Source: Prevotellaceae bacterium UBA1391
GTDB lineage: Bacteria; Bacteroidota; Bacteroidia; Bacteroidales; Bacteroidaceae
Length of the DNA: 60,820 bases
Assembly (NCBI GenBank): GCA_002305265.1
Contig: DBQP01000009.1
Location: forward strand, 1-60,820
Direction: 5' to 3'
Shown: one piece after another, positions 8,604-17,438 of the stretch
How the letters are laid out: each line of letters opens with the position of its first letter
Position numbering within the stretch: the first letter of the stretch is position 1
The notes under the pieces: model-generated
Told to the model about the DNA's origin: nothing
The model's input: the letters and a program-made list of their open reading frames with translations, nothing else
The model's database searches: none
Made by a program: the position numbers and the translations under genes

Positions 8604-9434
8604 ATGATATCCCTTTCCAACATCACCAAATCGTTTGGCTCGCTCGAGGTGCTCAAGGGCATCAGCCTCCACATCGACAAGGGCGAGGTGGTCAGCATCG
8701 TCGGGCCCAGCGGCGCCGGCAAGACTACGCTGCTCCAGATCATGGGCACGCTCGACACGCCCGACGCTGGCGCGGTCAGCATCGCCGGCACCGACGTGAC
8801 GCGGCTCTCCAACAAGCAGATGGCGCTCTTCCGCAACCGCCACATCGGCTTCGTCTTCCAGTTCCACCAGCTCCTGCCCGAGTTCACGGCACTGGAAAAC
8901 GTCATGATTCCCGGTATGATCGCCGGCACGTCGAACAAGAAACTTCGTCAGCGCGCCCTCGAACTGCTCGACTTCCTCGGACTGAAGGACCGTGCCTCGC
9001 ACAAGCCCAACGAACTGTCCGGCGGCGAGAAGCAGCGCGTGGCCGTCGCCCGCGCCCTCATCAACGAGCCGGACGTCATCCTCGCCGACGAGCCATCGGG
9101 CTCGCTCGACAGCCAGAACAAGGCCGAGCTGCATCAGCTCTTCTTCGACCTGCGCGACCGCTTCGGACAGACCTTCGTCATCGTCACGCACGACGTGCAG
9201 CTGGCCGCCATCACCGACCGCACCATCCTGCTGCGCGACGGCATCGTGGAGGGTGAGCGGCGGAAGGAAACGGCTGCGCCTGCGGCGCCTTCCGCCCCCG
9301 ACGCCGCCATGTCTGCCGCCCCCGCTGCCTCCCAGCCCGGCGGGTCCGATGCGGGCGTGGATGCCGCTCCCTCCGCCTCCGACGAGGCCGCAACGGGCGA
9401 TGACGCAGCCGAAGCCGCACCATCCGCCGGATGA
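8604..9434 (+). CDS. LolD-like ABC transporter ATP-binding protein
   Basis: 276 residues. ABC ATPase of the LolD/MacB-type subfamily, whose members drive lipoprotein release or export from the inner membrane. Walker A GPSGAGKTT is at 34-42, the Q-loop FVFQFHQL about 84-91, signature LSGGEKQR 138-145, Walker B VILADEPSG 158-166 and the H-loop VTHD about 194-197. No permease gene is adjacent. Residues from about 220 on are an Ala/Ser/Pro/Asp-rich low-complexity tail, unusual for LolD proteins, which normally end near residue 220-230. It lies 62 bases after the antiporter gene. Confidence 0.88.
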   Translation: MISLSNITKSFGSLEVLKGISLHIDKGEVVSIVGPSGAGKTTLLQIMGTLDTPDAGAVSIAGTDVTRLSNKQMALFRNRHIGFVFQFHQLLPEFTALENVMIPGMIAGTSNKKLRQRALELLDFLGLKDRASHKPNELSGGEKQRVAVARALINEPDVILADEPSGSLDSQNKAELHQLFFDLRDRFGQTFVIVTHDVQLAAITDRTILLRDGIVEGERRKETAAPAAPSAPDAAMSAAPAASQPGGSDAGVDAAPSASDEAATGDDAAEAAPSAG

Positions 9435-9472
9435 TGCCCCTCTTTTTCACACATTCAAAAACGCATTTTCCT

Positions 9473-10351
9473 ATGACAGAACATATCCGACTCGGCAAGA
9501 ACAACCGCCTGGAGATTCTCCGCAGCGTGGAGCACGGCATGTATCTCGACGCCGGCGAAATCGGCGACGTGCTGCTGCCCAAGCGCTACATACCTGCCGA
9601 CGCCCAAGTGGGCGACTTCATCGACGTCTTCCTCTACCTCGACGCGGACGAGCGTCTGATAGCCACCACCGAGCAACCGCTCGTGCAAGTGGGCCAGTTT
9701 GCCTTCCTCGACGTGAAGTGGACGAACGAATTCGGCGCCTTCCTCGACTGGGGACTGATGAAAGACCTCTTCTGCCCCTTCCGCGAGCAGCGCCGCAAGA
9801 TGGAGATCGGACGCAGCTATCTCATCTATTGCTACATCGATCCGAAGACCTACCGCATCGTCGCCTCGGCCAAAGTGGACAAATTCCTCTCCGAGGACAT
9901 GCCCGAATATCAGTCGGGCGACGAAGTGGACATCATCATCCAGCAGCCCACGGAACTCGGCATGAAAGCCATCGTCGACAACCGCTACAGCGGCATGATC
10001 TTCCACAACGAGATCTTCCAGCCGCTCTCCATCGGCCAGCGCCTCCGCGCCTACGTCAAGCAGGTGCGTCCCGACGGCAAGATCGACCTCAAGCTCCAGC
10101 GCCACTTCGGCAAGCTGCGCGTGACCGACTTCAGCGCACAGCTGCTGGGCTATCTGCGCGCGCAGCCCGCCGGCTTCTGCCCGCTGCACGACAAGAGCGA
10201 CGCGCAGGACATCTACGAGACGTTCGGCGTGAGCAAGAAAACTTTCAAGCGCGGCGTGGGCGACTTGCTCAAGCACGGTTTCGTCACGCTCCCCGAAGAC
10301 GGCGGCATCCAGCTCACGCCCGAAGGCATGATGGCCAGCGCGGAAGACTGA
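9473..10351 (+). CDS. CvfB-like S1 RNA-binding protein
   Basis: 292 residues. CvfB family: N-terminal S1-like beta-barrels (LPKRYIPADAQVGDFIDVFLYLD; the second near FGAFLDWGLMKDLFCPF; a third at about 145-215 with VRPDGKIDLKLQ) and a C-terminal winged helix (DIYETFGVSKKTFKRGVGDLLKHGFV). The founding member was described as a virulence-gene regulator; the molecular role is RNA binding of uncertain target. I took ATG 9473, the start that matches the family (MTEHIRLGKNNRLEI), rather than one 14 codons upstream. It follows the ABC ATPase by 38 bases and is probably co-transcribed. Confidence 0.88.
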   Translation: MTEHIRLGKNNRLEILRSVEHGMYLDAGEIGDVLLPKRYIPADAQVGDFIDVFLYLDADERLIATTEQPLVQVGQFAFLDVKWTNEFGAFLDWGLMKDLFCPFREQRRKMEIGRSYLIYCYIDPKTYRIVASAKVDKFLSEDMPEYQSGDEVDIIIQQPTELGMKAIVDNRYSGMIFHNEIFQPLSIGQRLRAYVKQVRPDGKIDLKLQRHFGKLRVTDFSAQLLGYLRAQPAGFCPLHDKSDAQDIYETFGVSKKTFKRGVGDLLKHGFVTLPEDGGIQLTPEGMMASAED

Positions 10352-10399
10352 CGCATGGCGCGCCTCTGTTGCACCGCATCTTTTTTCTCACTTCCACAC

Positions 10400-10455
10400 G
10401 AAGGCCTTCGTTTTGCATTTCGAAGGCCTTCGTTTTTCGTTTCGAAGGCCTTCGT
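10400..10455. repeat. 22-bp array of GAAGGCCTTC (three units)
   Basis: Palindromes start at 10400, 10422 and 10444, each followed by a GTTTT run (CGAAGGCCTTCGTTTT). The gap is between the convergent cvfB-like and GH43 genes. The TGCGCTCG core family is absent here. Confidence 0.9.
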
Positions 10456-10552
10456 TTTTTGGCGGCAAGTCCTGCCCATGGATTCGATGCCGTCGCTGCG
10501 TTGAGGCGAAAGCGCCGTTTCGGCCCGCCGTTGGTGCGCAGGCACCACCAAT

Positions 10553-10593
10553 AAAAGAGGAACTCCGAGCACAGGGCTCGGGGTTCCTCTTTT
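10553..10593. terminator. bidirectional terminator between convergent genes
   Basis: AAAAGAGGAACTCCGAGC pairs with GCTCGGGGTTCCTCTTTT over 18 bp with one mismatch and a short loop, and ends in T-runs on both strands. It serves the cvfB-like gene and the GH43 gene at 10685. Confidence 0.88.
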
Positions 10594-10684
10594 GCTGGTT
10601 CAAGCCTCGTCCGCCTGCTCGCCGCAGCGGTGGTGTAGGCAGATGGCGTGCGTGGTGCGTCGGTGGGTCGCACGTGGCGCTGGA

Positions 10685-12124
10685 TCAATAGTCGCGGAAG
10701 TTCCACTTGCAGTTGTCGCTCTGCATGTCGAAGGCGCCGAGCGAGGGCGTGCAGTCGCCGGCCGAGATGAGCACGAGCGGCTCGTCGTGGCCGGGCACGC
10801 GCTTGGGCATGATGCGATAGGTGCCATCGGTGAGCTGGTCGATGCGCCAGAGTTGCTCGGGAGCGCCTGTGAATTCGGGTACCGACTCCACTTCGGCCTC
10901 TTCGGTGGCAGCCAGCGCGCGGTGAGTGCCTTCGATGGTGATTTTGAAATAGGGCCCGGCCAGTGTGCCGCCGGCTTCAGGCACGGCGGTGAGCGTCCAA
11001 CGCTGGTGCGGGCGGAACATGTAGTCGCCGATGCGGACCGGAATGCGTCCGGCGGGCCACGTGGCGACCACGTCGCTCAGCCGCTGCGATGCGATGGGCG
11101 CAGGCGGCACGGTGTCGCGCTGGCCGAACATCTGGCGGGCAGCCTGGATGCGCACGAAGTCGACGGCCAGCTCGAGGCTGTAGCCGCGGCGCTCCGACTC
11201 AATCTCGTAGGTGCCTTCTCTCAGCGGCTCGCCGGCTTCCGGCCATCCGTTGCGCCAGCGCAGCGGAAGGATGGCCAGCACGCTGCGTCCACCCAGGTCG
11301 AAGTCGGCCTCCCAGTGGAACGACATCTTCTCCACGCCTTCGGCCTCGACGGTGCGCCCGAAGTGGCCCGCGCCGGTCTTGCGGTGGCGTGCGGCCACGA
11401 CCATCTTTCCGCCGCCCTCGAGCATGCTTCTGCCGACGTTGTCGATGTAGGGCCCGAGGACGTTGCGCGAGCGCCCGACGACAATGTTGTAGGTGGAGTT
11501 GGTGCCGTCGCAGCAGGTGCCGTGCGTGCCGAGCAGATAGTACCAGCCGTCGCGGTAGATGAGCACGGTCGCCTCGCAGTCGATGGCGATGTTGATGGGC
11601 TCGTTTCCGGCCTTGCGCGCACCGGTCTGCGGGTCGAGCTCGACGAGGCGGATGAAGCCGAAGTAGGTGCCGTAGGTGAGCCACAGCCGGCCGTCGGGGG
11701 CGAGCAGAAGACCGGCGTCGATGGCGTCGCAGTCCTCGTCGTTGGCCGACTCCGCCACGACGATGGGCTCGGTGAACTTGAAGTCGGGCGACTGCGGGTC
11801 GAGCGTCTTGTTCCACATCGTGAGCACTTGCCCGCGGTGGGTGCCGCCCAGTCCGCCGCCCGTGGCGCTGTAGGCCACGAGGTAGCGGTCGCCGATACGG
11901 ATGACGTCGGGTGCGGCGCCGCCGCCGGGACGCTCCGCCCCGCGGTGCCAGGTCCAGCCGTCGGCGGAGATGAGTCCACCGCCGCCCGTGCCGAAGGTGT
12001 AGTATTTGCCCTCGCAGAAGGCCAGCGTGGAGGGGTCGTGGATGAAGGGCTCGCCCACTTGGGCCCCAGCCTGTGGCGCGGCAAGGAGGGCGAGGGGGAG
12101 AGAAAGTATGCTGAAGGGTTTCAT
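10685..12124 (-). CDS. secreted glycoside hydrolase family 43 (arabinanase-like)
   Basis: 479 residues. Signal peptide at 1-21 (MKPFSILSLPLALLAAPQAGAQ). A five-bladed GH43 catalytic domain follows (about 22-310): FIHDPSTLAFCEGKYYTFGTG carries the general-base Asp, DAIDAGLLLAPDGRLWLTYGTYF the middle blade, and NVLGPYIDNVGRSMLEGGG is close to endo-arabinanases. The C-terminal part (about 315-479) is a beta-rich accessory domain, perhaps lectin-like. It probably acts on arabinan or arabinose side chains in the periplasm or at the cell surface. It lies 41 bases downstream of the small secreted gene at 12166 and behind the GH43-GH8 gene, so the three are likely one operon. The start was chosen at the signal peptide. 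Confidence 0.85.
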   Translation of the reverse strand: MKPFSILSLPLALLAAPQAGAQVGEPFIHDPSTLAFCEGKYYTFGTGGGGLISADGWTWHRGAERPGGGAAPDVIRIGDRYLVAYSATGGGLGGTHRGQVLTMWNKTLDPQSPDFKFTEPIVVAESANDEDCDAIDAGLLLAPDGRLWLTYGTYFGFIRLVELDPQTGARKAGNEPINIAIDCEATVLIYRDGWYYLLGTHGTCCDGTNSTYNIVVGRSRNVLGPYIDNVGRSMLEGGGKMVVAARHRKTGAGHFGRTVEAEGVEKMSFHWEADFDLGGRSVLAILPLRWRNGWPEAGEPLREGTYEIESERRGYSLELAVDFVRIQAARQMFGQRDTVPPAPIASQRLSDVVATWPAGRIPVRIGDYMFRPHQRWTLTAVPEAGGTLAGPYFKITIEGTHRALAATEEAEVESVPEFTGAPEQLWRIDQLTDGTYRIMPKRVPGHDEPLVLISAGDCTPSLGAFDMQSDNCKWNFRDY

Positions 12125-12165
12125 GATGTTGGAAATGCGGTGTGGGGATGGAGAAGCGGGGGTGT

Positions 12166-12894
12166 TCATTCAGAGAGACGGATGGAGAGATGGCGCACAG
12201 GCGTGCCGTCTTCCTGCAGGAAGCGGACGCAGAAGTCGCTCATGCCGGGGCCGTTGATGATGGCGCCACGCAGCACGTGCCGCCCTTTCGTGAGGGTGAT
12301 GCGCCGCGACATGACGTCGTCCTTCACCATGCGGCGGTCGCCCGAGAGCAGGAGCGTCTCGTTGCCGTCGATCCACCACATCGAGGCGCTGTTGCTGCCG
12401 ACGGACAGGCGCACGTCGGTGAGGTCGTCGGGACAGTCGATGACCGTGACGGCCCAGAAGAGCACGCCGTACACCTGCTTCTCGCGGAGAGAGGCGAAGC
12501 GGAACAGCTTGACGTTGAACAGCTGGCTGTCGTAGGCGTGCCATTGAAGTTTTTGCTTGCCGACGCTCACGCGGCTGCCTGCCTTCGGAAGGTCGGTCAT
12601 CTGCCCCTTGAAGTAGGTTTGGCCGAAGTGCTCGCGCAGGTAGGAGTCGGTGAAGACGGTGTTGGAGCGGTTCGGTTTGTCGATGGGGTCGAGCAGGAGC
12701 CAGCGCCGGATGAAGCCGTCGGCGTCGGGAGTGGCGGTCTCCGTCGTGACGGGCACGAGATAGTCCGAGAGCTTCAGCACGGGCGCACCGACCATTTCGG
12801 GCAGTGGTTGCCGCCGTGGCGGGCGCTGCACGGGCGTCTGCGCTTCGAGCAGGAAGGGCAGGCCGAGCAGGCAGGAGAGGAGGAATGCTTTCAT
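12166..12894 (-). CDS. small secreted protein resembling the accessory domain of acetylxylan esterases
   Basis: 242 residues with a signal peptide (MKAFLLSCLLGLPFLLEAQ). The body has FIRRWLLLDPIDKPNRSNTVF, WHAYDSQLFNVKLFRFA, VLFWAVTVIDCPDD and SVGSNSASMWWIDGNETL. From memory these resemble a beta-sandwich region found N-terminal to Bacteroidetes acetylxylan esterases; the catalytic esterase domain is absent. It lies between two GH43 genes, so a role with xylan or arabinoxylan is likely, perhaps glycan binding. That role is inferred from context only. Confidence 0.7.
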   Translation of the reverse strand: MKAFLLSCLLGLPFLLEAQTPVQRPPRRQPLPEMVGAPVLKLSDYLVPVTTETATPDADGFIRRWLLLDPIDKPNRSNTVFTDSYLREHFGQTYFKGQMTDLPKAGSRVSVGKQKLQWHAYDSQLFNVKLFRFASLREKQVYGVLFWAVTVIDCPDDLTDVRLSVGSNSASMWWIDGNETLLLSGDRRMVKDDVMSRRITLTKGRHVLRGAIINGPGMSDFCVRFLQEDGTPVRHLSIRLSE

Positions 12895-12940
12895 GGATTG
12901 TTTGTTTTGTTCAGCGGTATCGTTGGAAATCTGTGTCGTC

Positions 12941-13137
12941 GCTGGTCGGGCCGTGCGTCTTCAGCCGCCTTTGCGCCCCCGACGGGTCATCTTTTCGCCC
13001 CCGACGAAGCGGTGGGGCTGCGGTGTCGCTGGTCGGGCCGTGCGTCTTCAGTCGCCTTTGCGCCTCCGACGGGTCTTTTTTTCGCCCCCGACGAAGCGGC
13101 AAGGCTGCGGTGTTGCGGGTCGGGCCGTGCGTCTTCA
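12941..13137. repeat. 87-bp direct repeats built from about four 22-bp units
   Basis: GGTCGGGCCGTGCGTCTTCAG recurs at 12944, 13031 and 13118, exactly 87 bp apart. Within each full period CGCCCCCGACG-type cores are 22 bp apart (12974 and 12996; 13061 and 13083). The third copy runs into the stop codon of the GH43-GH8 gene. The array fills the gap between two co-directional minus-strand genes. Confidence 0.88.
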
Positions 13138-15660
13138 GCGCTGCGGCTCGATGATGCGGTAGCGTCCGCTCAGGTGCATGAGGGCGAAGAGGCGCAGGAA
13201 TCCGTCGTAGTAGGCGTCGAAGTAGCCGTCGGCATAGGGCTCGTGGGTGGCGTTCCACAGGCGCTCTGCAAATTCGCGGCTGCGGCTGTGGGTGGCGGCG
13301 AGCGAGACGGCAGCGGCCGTGCTGACGAGTCCGAGACTGTGGCGCAGCGCCGTGTAGCCTCCGGCGCCGAGGATGCGTTGTGGCCGCGAGCCGTCCACGT
13401 TGTACTGGTCGACGAACGTGTCGATGCCCTCGGCGTAGAGGAAGGACTGGATGCGGTCGGCGTAGTCGCGCTGCCAATCCCTGTCGGCGCAGCTCCAGGC
13501 GTAGTCGAGCGCGATGTTCATAGGCACGCGCCAGGAGTCGAAGCGAAAAGCGTCGCCGATGATGCCGAGGCTGCCGCGCAGCGTGCCGTCGTAGTTGCTG
13601 TAGTCGGGAGTCAGGCCGGTGGTGGGATGGACGGCCTTGTGGAGGTATTCGCGGCTCTTGCGGGCGCACTCCATCCAAAAGCGGCTGCGTCCGTCGCCGG
13701 CCCAGCGTGCCCAAACTTCATAGAAGGCAGGAACGTGGTAAGACGGATCGGTGAAGGTGTCGCCGAAGCCTCCGGGCGTGAACGTGATGAGTTGTTGCGC
13801 GAGGTTGATGAACGGACTGGTGTTGTCCTTCCCCGCCTTCATCATGGAGCAGTCGAGAATGCGCCGCGCCTCCGCCTTGTAGTCGATGCCGGTGTGGTCG
13901 CCCCAGCGGTTGGAGGCGAAGATGAGCGACGTGACGAAGTAAAGCTCGCCGTCGCTGGCCGCCCCCTCGGAGTTGCGGGTGCCGTCGGTGCGGCAGCTCC
14001 ATGCGAAGTATCCCTCGAGGTCGCCCTGCTGGTGCTGCATGTACTTGCGGGCCCAGCGCCACAGTCGGTCGAAGATGTCCTTGCGGTCAAGCTGCACGGC
14101 GACCATCATGCCGTAGCTCATGCCTTCCGTGCGGACGTCGTGGTTCTTGATGTCGCTCACGTAGCCCATGGTGTCGCCGACGCTGGTGTAGACGCCGCGC
14201 GGGCCGAAGAAGAGGTCGTTGAAAGCCTGCTCGACCTTGCGGTCGATGTCTGCGGGCGCATGGCCAAGCTCTGCGAAGTAGTTGCGGTATTCGCCGGTGG
14301 TGAATGCGCCCTGCGTCAGCGGCATGGTGCCGAAGCCCACCCAGTCTACTTCCACGGCGTCGCTGCTGAGCAGGCGTAGTCCGATGTCGTGGATGCCCTG
14401 CGGCGACGTCTTCAGCGAGGTGCGCACGCAGGTCCATGCGTCGGTGCGCGGCAGGCGCAGGGTGGCCAGTGTCTGTTCGGCGCCGTCGCAGGTCAGGAGG
14501 GCCAGCCGGCCGCCACGCGGGGCGCGGACGCGCAGGGTGACGTCGCCGACGGGCGCTTGGCCGAAGTCGACGCTGTTGTAGCGGATGCGGGCGTTCTTGC
14601 GCTGTAGTTCCGCTTTCCAGCCTTCGAAGCGGCGGGTGCTGTCGGGGGAGAGGAAGGAGACGGCGGTGGTGCGGGGGTCGATGTCGCTGTAGCGGTCGAT
14701 CTGGATGCGGCTGCGCGCCGGTGTGACGCCTACGCCGCGGAGCGTGGGACGCACGGGGCGGATGGTGCCGTCGGCGTTGAAGGCGAGCGAGTCGATGCGT
14801 GCGGAGCGGAGCTTGTCGAACTTGGGCGAGTAGTCGTTGTGGTGATAGAAGAGATACCATTGCCCCTTGAACTGCACGATGCTGTGGTGGTTGGTCCAGC
14901 AGCCCGTCGGCGATTCGTCCATGATGACTCCTTTGAAGGTGAAGGGGCCGTAGGGATTGTCGGCCATGGCATAGGCGAGTGTCTCGGTGTTCTTCCGCAC
15001 CCAGGGGAAGGTGAGGTAGAACTTCCCGTCGCGCTCAAAGGCGAAGGGGCCTTCCTTGAATCCGTCGGGCAGTCCGGCCACGGTGCGGGCTGAGTCGGCC
15101 AGGCGCGTCATGTTGTCGTCGAGGCGTGCCACCTGGATGCCGCGCCCGCTCCAATAGATGTAGGCGTGGCCGTCGGAGGCCTGGAGCACGCAGGGGTCGA
15201 TGCCCGAGATGCCCTCGATGGGCTGGCGCATCGGGCGGAACGGACCGGTGGGCTGGCTGGCGATGGCGACGCCGACACCGAATCCGCGGCGGCCTTCCCC
15301 GCGCGGCGTCGAGGGGAAATAGAAGTAGTAGCGCCCGTTCTTCTCCACGCAGTCGGGCGCCCACATCGAGTAGGAGTCGGGCTGCACCCACGGCACGTTG
15401 TTCTGGTCGACGATCACGCCGTGGTCGGTCCACTCCGTCAGGTCGTCGGAGGAGAACACGTGGTAGTCGGCCATGCAGAACCACGTCTTCAGGCGCTCCA
15501 CCGGACTCGGGATGTCGTGCGAGGGATAGAGGTAGAGCCGGCCGTTGAAGACGCGGGCCGTGGGGTCGGCCGTAAACTGGTTGCGGATGATGGGATTCTG
15601 GGCGTGGGCGCAGAGCGCGACGAGCAGCGTCGCCAGGAGGGTGGTGATTTTTCGTGGCAT
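13135..15660 (-). CDS. secreted bifunctional GH43-CBM6-GH8 xylan-degrading protein
   Basis: 841 residues. A signal peptide at 1-20 is followed by a GH43 domain (about 22-310; FTADPTARVFNGRLYLYPSHD with the general base; SGIDPCVLQASDGHAYIYW; GFKEGPFAFERDGKFYLTF with the acid). A CBM6-like carbohydrate-binding domain comes next (about 325-450; VEVDWVGFGTMPL), then a GH8 domain (about 455-841; DVRTEGMSYGMMVAVQ with the catalytic Glu; GDAFRFDSWRVPMN). GH8 enzymes of this type release xylose from the reducing end of xylo-oligosaccharides, while GH43 removes xylose or arabinose. It is the first gene of a probable three-gene xylan operon. Confidence 0.92.
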   Translation of the reverse strand: MPRKITTLLATLLVALCAHAQNPIIRNQFTADPTARVFNGRLYLYPSHDIPSPVERLKTWFCMADYHVFSSDDLTEWTDHGVIVDQNNVPWVQPDSYSMWAPDCVEKNGRYYFYFPSTPRGEGRRGFGVGVAIASQPTGPFRPMRQPIEGISGIDPCVLQASDGHAYIYWSGRGIQVARLDDNMTRLADSARTVAGLPDGFKEGPFAFERDGKFYLTFPWVRKNTETLAYAMADNPYGPFTFKGVIMDESPTGCWTNHHSIVQFKGQWYLFYHHNDYSPKFDKLRSARIDSLAFNADGTIRPVRPTLRGVGVTPARSRIQIDRYSDIDPRTTAVSFLSPDSTRRFEGWKAELQRKNARIRYNSVDFGQAPVGDVTLRVRAPRGGRLALLTCDGAEQTLATLRLPRTDAWTCVRTSLKTSPQGIHDIGLRLLSSDAVEVDWVGFGTMPLTQGAFTTGEYRNYFAELGHAPADIDRKVEQAFNDLFFGPRGVYTSVGDTMGYVSDIKNHDVRTEGMSYGMMVAVQLDRKDIFDRLWRWARKYMQHQQGDLEGYFAWSCRTDGTRNSEGAASDGELYFVTSLIFASNRWGDHTGIDYKAEARRILDCSMMKAGKDNTSPFINLAQQLITFTPGGFGDTFTDPSYHVPAFYEVWARWAGDGRSRFWMECARKSREYLHKAVHPTTGLTPDYSNYDGTLRGSLGIIGDAFRFDSWRVPMNIALDYAWSCADRDWQRDYADRIQSFLYAEGIDTFVDQYNVDGSRPQRILGAGGYTALRHSLGLVSTAAAVSLAATHSRSREFAERLWNATHEPYADGYFDAYYDGFLRLFALMHLSGRYRIIEPQR

Positions 15661-15840
15661 GGGTGGGAGCGGTGTTGGTAGATGGAGGCAGGAGGCTGCC
15701 GCAGGTGTTGAGATGGCGAAGTTAGCGTTTGTGGACGATGCGGACGAAAAGAAATCTTACATAAACTTTCAATTTTGTAACATGCTTCGCCTCCGGCCGT
15801 TTTTTTCATCCTCCTGCCCGCAAGTTTCAGCTTTTCTGCG

Positions 15841-15848
15841 TAACTTTG
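15841..15848 (+). promoter_or_regulatory. putative -7 box of gmk promoter
   Basis: TAACTTTG matches TAnnTTTG, 27 bases before the gmk start. Confidence 0.5.
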
Positions 15849-15874
15849 CCGCCACAACACAACGCAACATTCTC

Positions 15875-16456
15875 ATGGCTAAAGGCAAACTTCTTATTTT
15901 CAGCGCACCCAGCGGCGCTGGCAAGAGCACCATCGTGCAGTATCTCATGGCGCAGGGCCTCAACCTGCATTTCTCGATCTCGGCCACCTCGCGGGCACCT
16001 CGCGGCACGGAGCGCGATGGGGTGGAATATTTCTTCCTCTCGCCCGACGAGTTCCGCGCACGCGTGGCGGCCGGCGAGTTTCTGGAATACGAGGAGGTGT
16101 ATGCCGACCGCTTCTACGGCACGCTCAAGTCGCAGGTGGAAGCGCAGCTGGAGGCCGGCGAGAACGTCATTTTCGACGTCGACGTGCATGGCGGCGTCAA
16201 CATCAAGAACTACTACGGCGACCGCGCGCTGAGCCTTTTCATCCATCCCGGCAGCGTCGACGAGCTGCGCCGCCGCCTCGTGGGGCGCGGCACGGATGCG
16301 CCGGAGGTCATCGAGCAGCGCCTCGACCGTGCCGCCTACGAGCTGTCGTTCGCCGACAAGTTCGACCGCGTGATCGTCAACGACGACCTCGGCCGTGCGG
16401 AGGCCGAGACACTGGCCGCCGTGCGTGCCTTCCTCTCGGAGGACTACGCCGGCTGA
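15875..16456 (+). CDS. gmk: guanylate kinase
   Basis: 193 residues. Phosphorylates GMP to GDP with ATP in the cytosol. The P-loop FSAPSGAGKSTIV is at about 9-21, followed by the GMP-binding SATSRAPRGTERDGVEYFF, EYEEVYADRFYGT and VIFDVDVHGGVNIK (Walker B region), then the lid arginines (RRRLVGRG). ATG 15875 was chosen because it gives the family N-terminus; the open frame extends further upstream through the promoter. The gene is 328 bases before nadD. Confidence 0.95.
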   Translation: MAKGKLLIFSAPSGAGKSTIVQYLMAQGLNLHFSISATSRAPRGTERDGVEYFFLSPDEFRARVAAGEFLEYEEVYADRFYGTLKSQVEAQLEAGENVIFDVDVHGGVNIKNYYGDRALSLFIHPGSVDELRRRLVGRGTDAPEVIEQRLDRAAYELSFADKFDRVIVNDDLGRAEAETLAAVRAFLSEDYAG

Positions 16457-16500
16457 GCCCCGCGCCGCGCTGGCAGCAGGCCCTCCGCGCCGTGCGCGCG

Positions 16501-16630
16501 AAACGACTGCGCTCGTTTTTGCCGCCGACTGCGCTCGTTTTCGCTTTCGACTGCGTTCGTTTTATTTTCGCGAAGGCCTTCTCGTTGGCCCACGAAGGCC
16601 TTCGTGTCGCGTTGCGAAGGCCTTCGTGTC
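16501..16630. repeat. composite 22-bp array: 3 x GACTGCGCTCG then 3 x GAAGGCCTTC
   Basis: GACTGCGCTCG cores start at 16505, 16527 and 16549; GAAGGCCTTC cores start at 16572, 16594 and 16616. Steps are 22, 22, 23, 22 and 22: the same geometry as the array at 4881, with the two families in the opposite order. It lies between gmk and nadD, both plus strand. Confidence 0.9.
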
Positions 16631-16784
16631 TGCACGTCGGCAAGTCGCCGTCGGCCTGGCGGCGCTGTCGCAGGCTGGCGAAGTCGTCGGGCGGCGCGTG
16701 GAGCGTCGAGGCGTGCGCACCCGCATGGCTCGTCCGCATGGGCGTCCGTCTTCACATCATTCTCCACAACATGGCTTATCTTTT

Positions 16785-17408
16785 ATGAATCCAACACGTA
16801 AGCGTATCGGTATCTTCGGCGGCTCGTTCAATCCCGTCCACCGCGGCCACACGGGGCTCGCGCTCGGCGTCTGCCGCGCAGGCTTCGTAGACGAGGTGTG
16901 GCTGATGGTCTCGCCGCTCAATCCGTGGAAGCAGCATGCCGGGCCGGAACTGGCCCCGACGGCCGACCGCCTCGCCATGGCGCGCTTGGCGGCGCAGGAG
17001 GGCGAGGGCCGGCTGCAGGTGAGCGACTTCGAGACGCGCATGCCGGTGCCGAGCTACAGCGTCGACACGCTGCTGGCCCTGCGCGAGGCCTATCCCGATG
17101 CCGACTTCCGGCTCATCATGGGCGAGGACAACTGGGAGCGGTTCGCGCAATGGCGCAGCCACGAGGTGATCCGTGCCTCGTTTCCCATCATCGTCTACGG
17201 ACGGCATGACGGGGGGCGGCTGGAGATGCACAGCCCCGACGGACAGACGGAGCGTGCGGACGTGCCGGTCCAATTCTTCGACGTGAGCGGCACGCAGCTG
17301 CGCGAGGCACTGAGAACAGACGCGGGTTCAGCGCTCCTGAGGGAGCAACTGAACCCGGACGTGCTGCGCTATATCCAAGCGCATGGACTGTATGGCGTCG
17401 GCCAATAA
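16785..17408 (+). CDS. nadD: nicotinate-nucleotide adenylyltransferase
   Basis: 207 residues. Adenylylates nicotinate mononucleotide in NAD synthesis. IGIFGGSFNPVHRGH is the nucleotidyltransferase HxGH-type motif, SYSVDTLLAL and FRLIMGEDNWERFAQW are family motifs, and SGTQLREAL is the C-terminal ISSTxIR-type motif. The ATG at 16785 follows a long non-coding gap that holds the 22-bp array. Another NAD gene, nadB, lies about 2.4 kb downstream, separated by two minus-strand genes. Confidence 0.93.
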   Translation: MNPTRKRIGIFGGSFNPVHRGHTGLALGVCRAGFVDEVWLMVSPLNPWKQHAGPELAPTADRLAMARLAAQEGEGRLQVSDFETRMPVPSYSVDTLLALREAYPDADFRLIMGEDNWERFAQWRSHEVIRASFPIIVYGRHDGGRLEMHSPDGQTERADVPVQFFDVSGTQLREALRTDAGSALLREQLNPDVLRYIQAHGLYGVGQ

Positions 17409-17438
17409 GGCCGCAAGAGACTGCAGGCGCTTGGCGCC

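Noticed and set aside
10400..10455. GAAGGCCTTC arrays as rho-independent terminators
   Set aside because: The palindromes have no loop bases and are only 10-12 bp; true terminators are present separately beside some arrays (4782, 10553, 51365).
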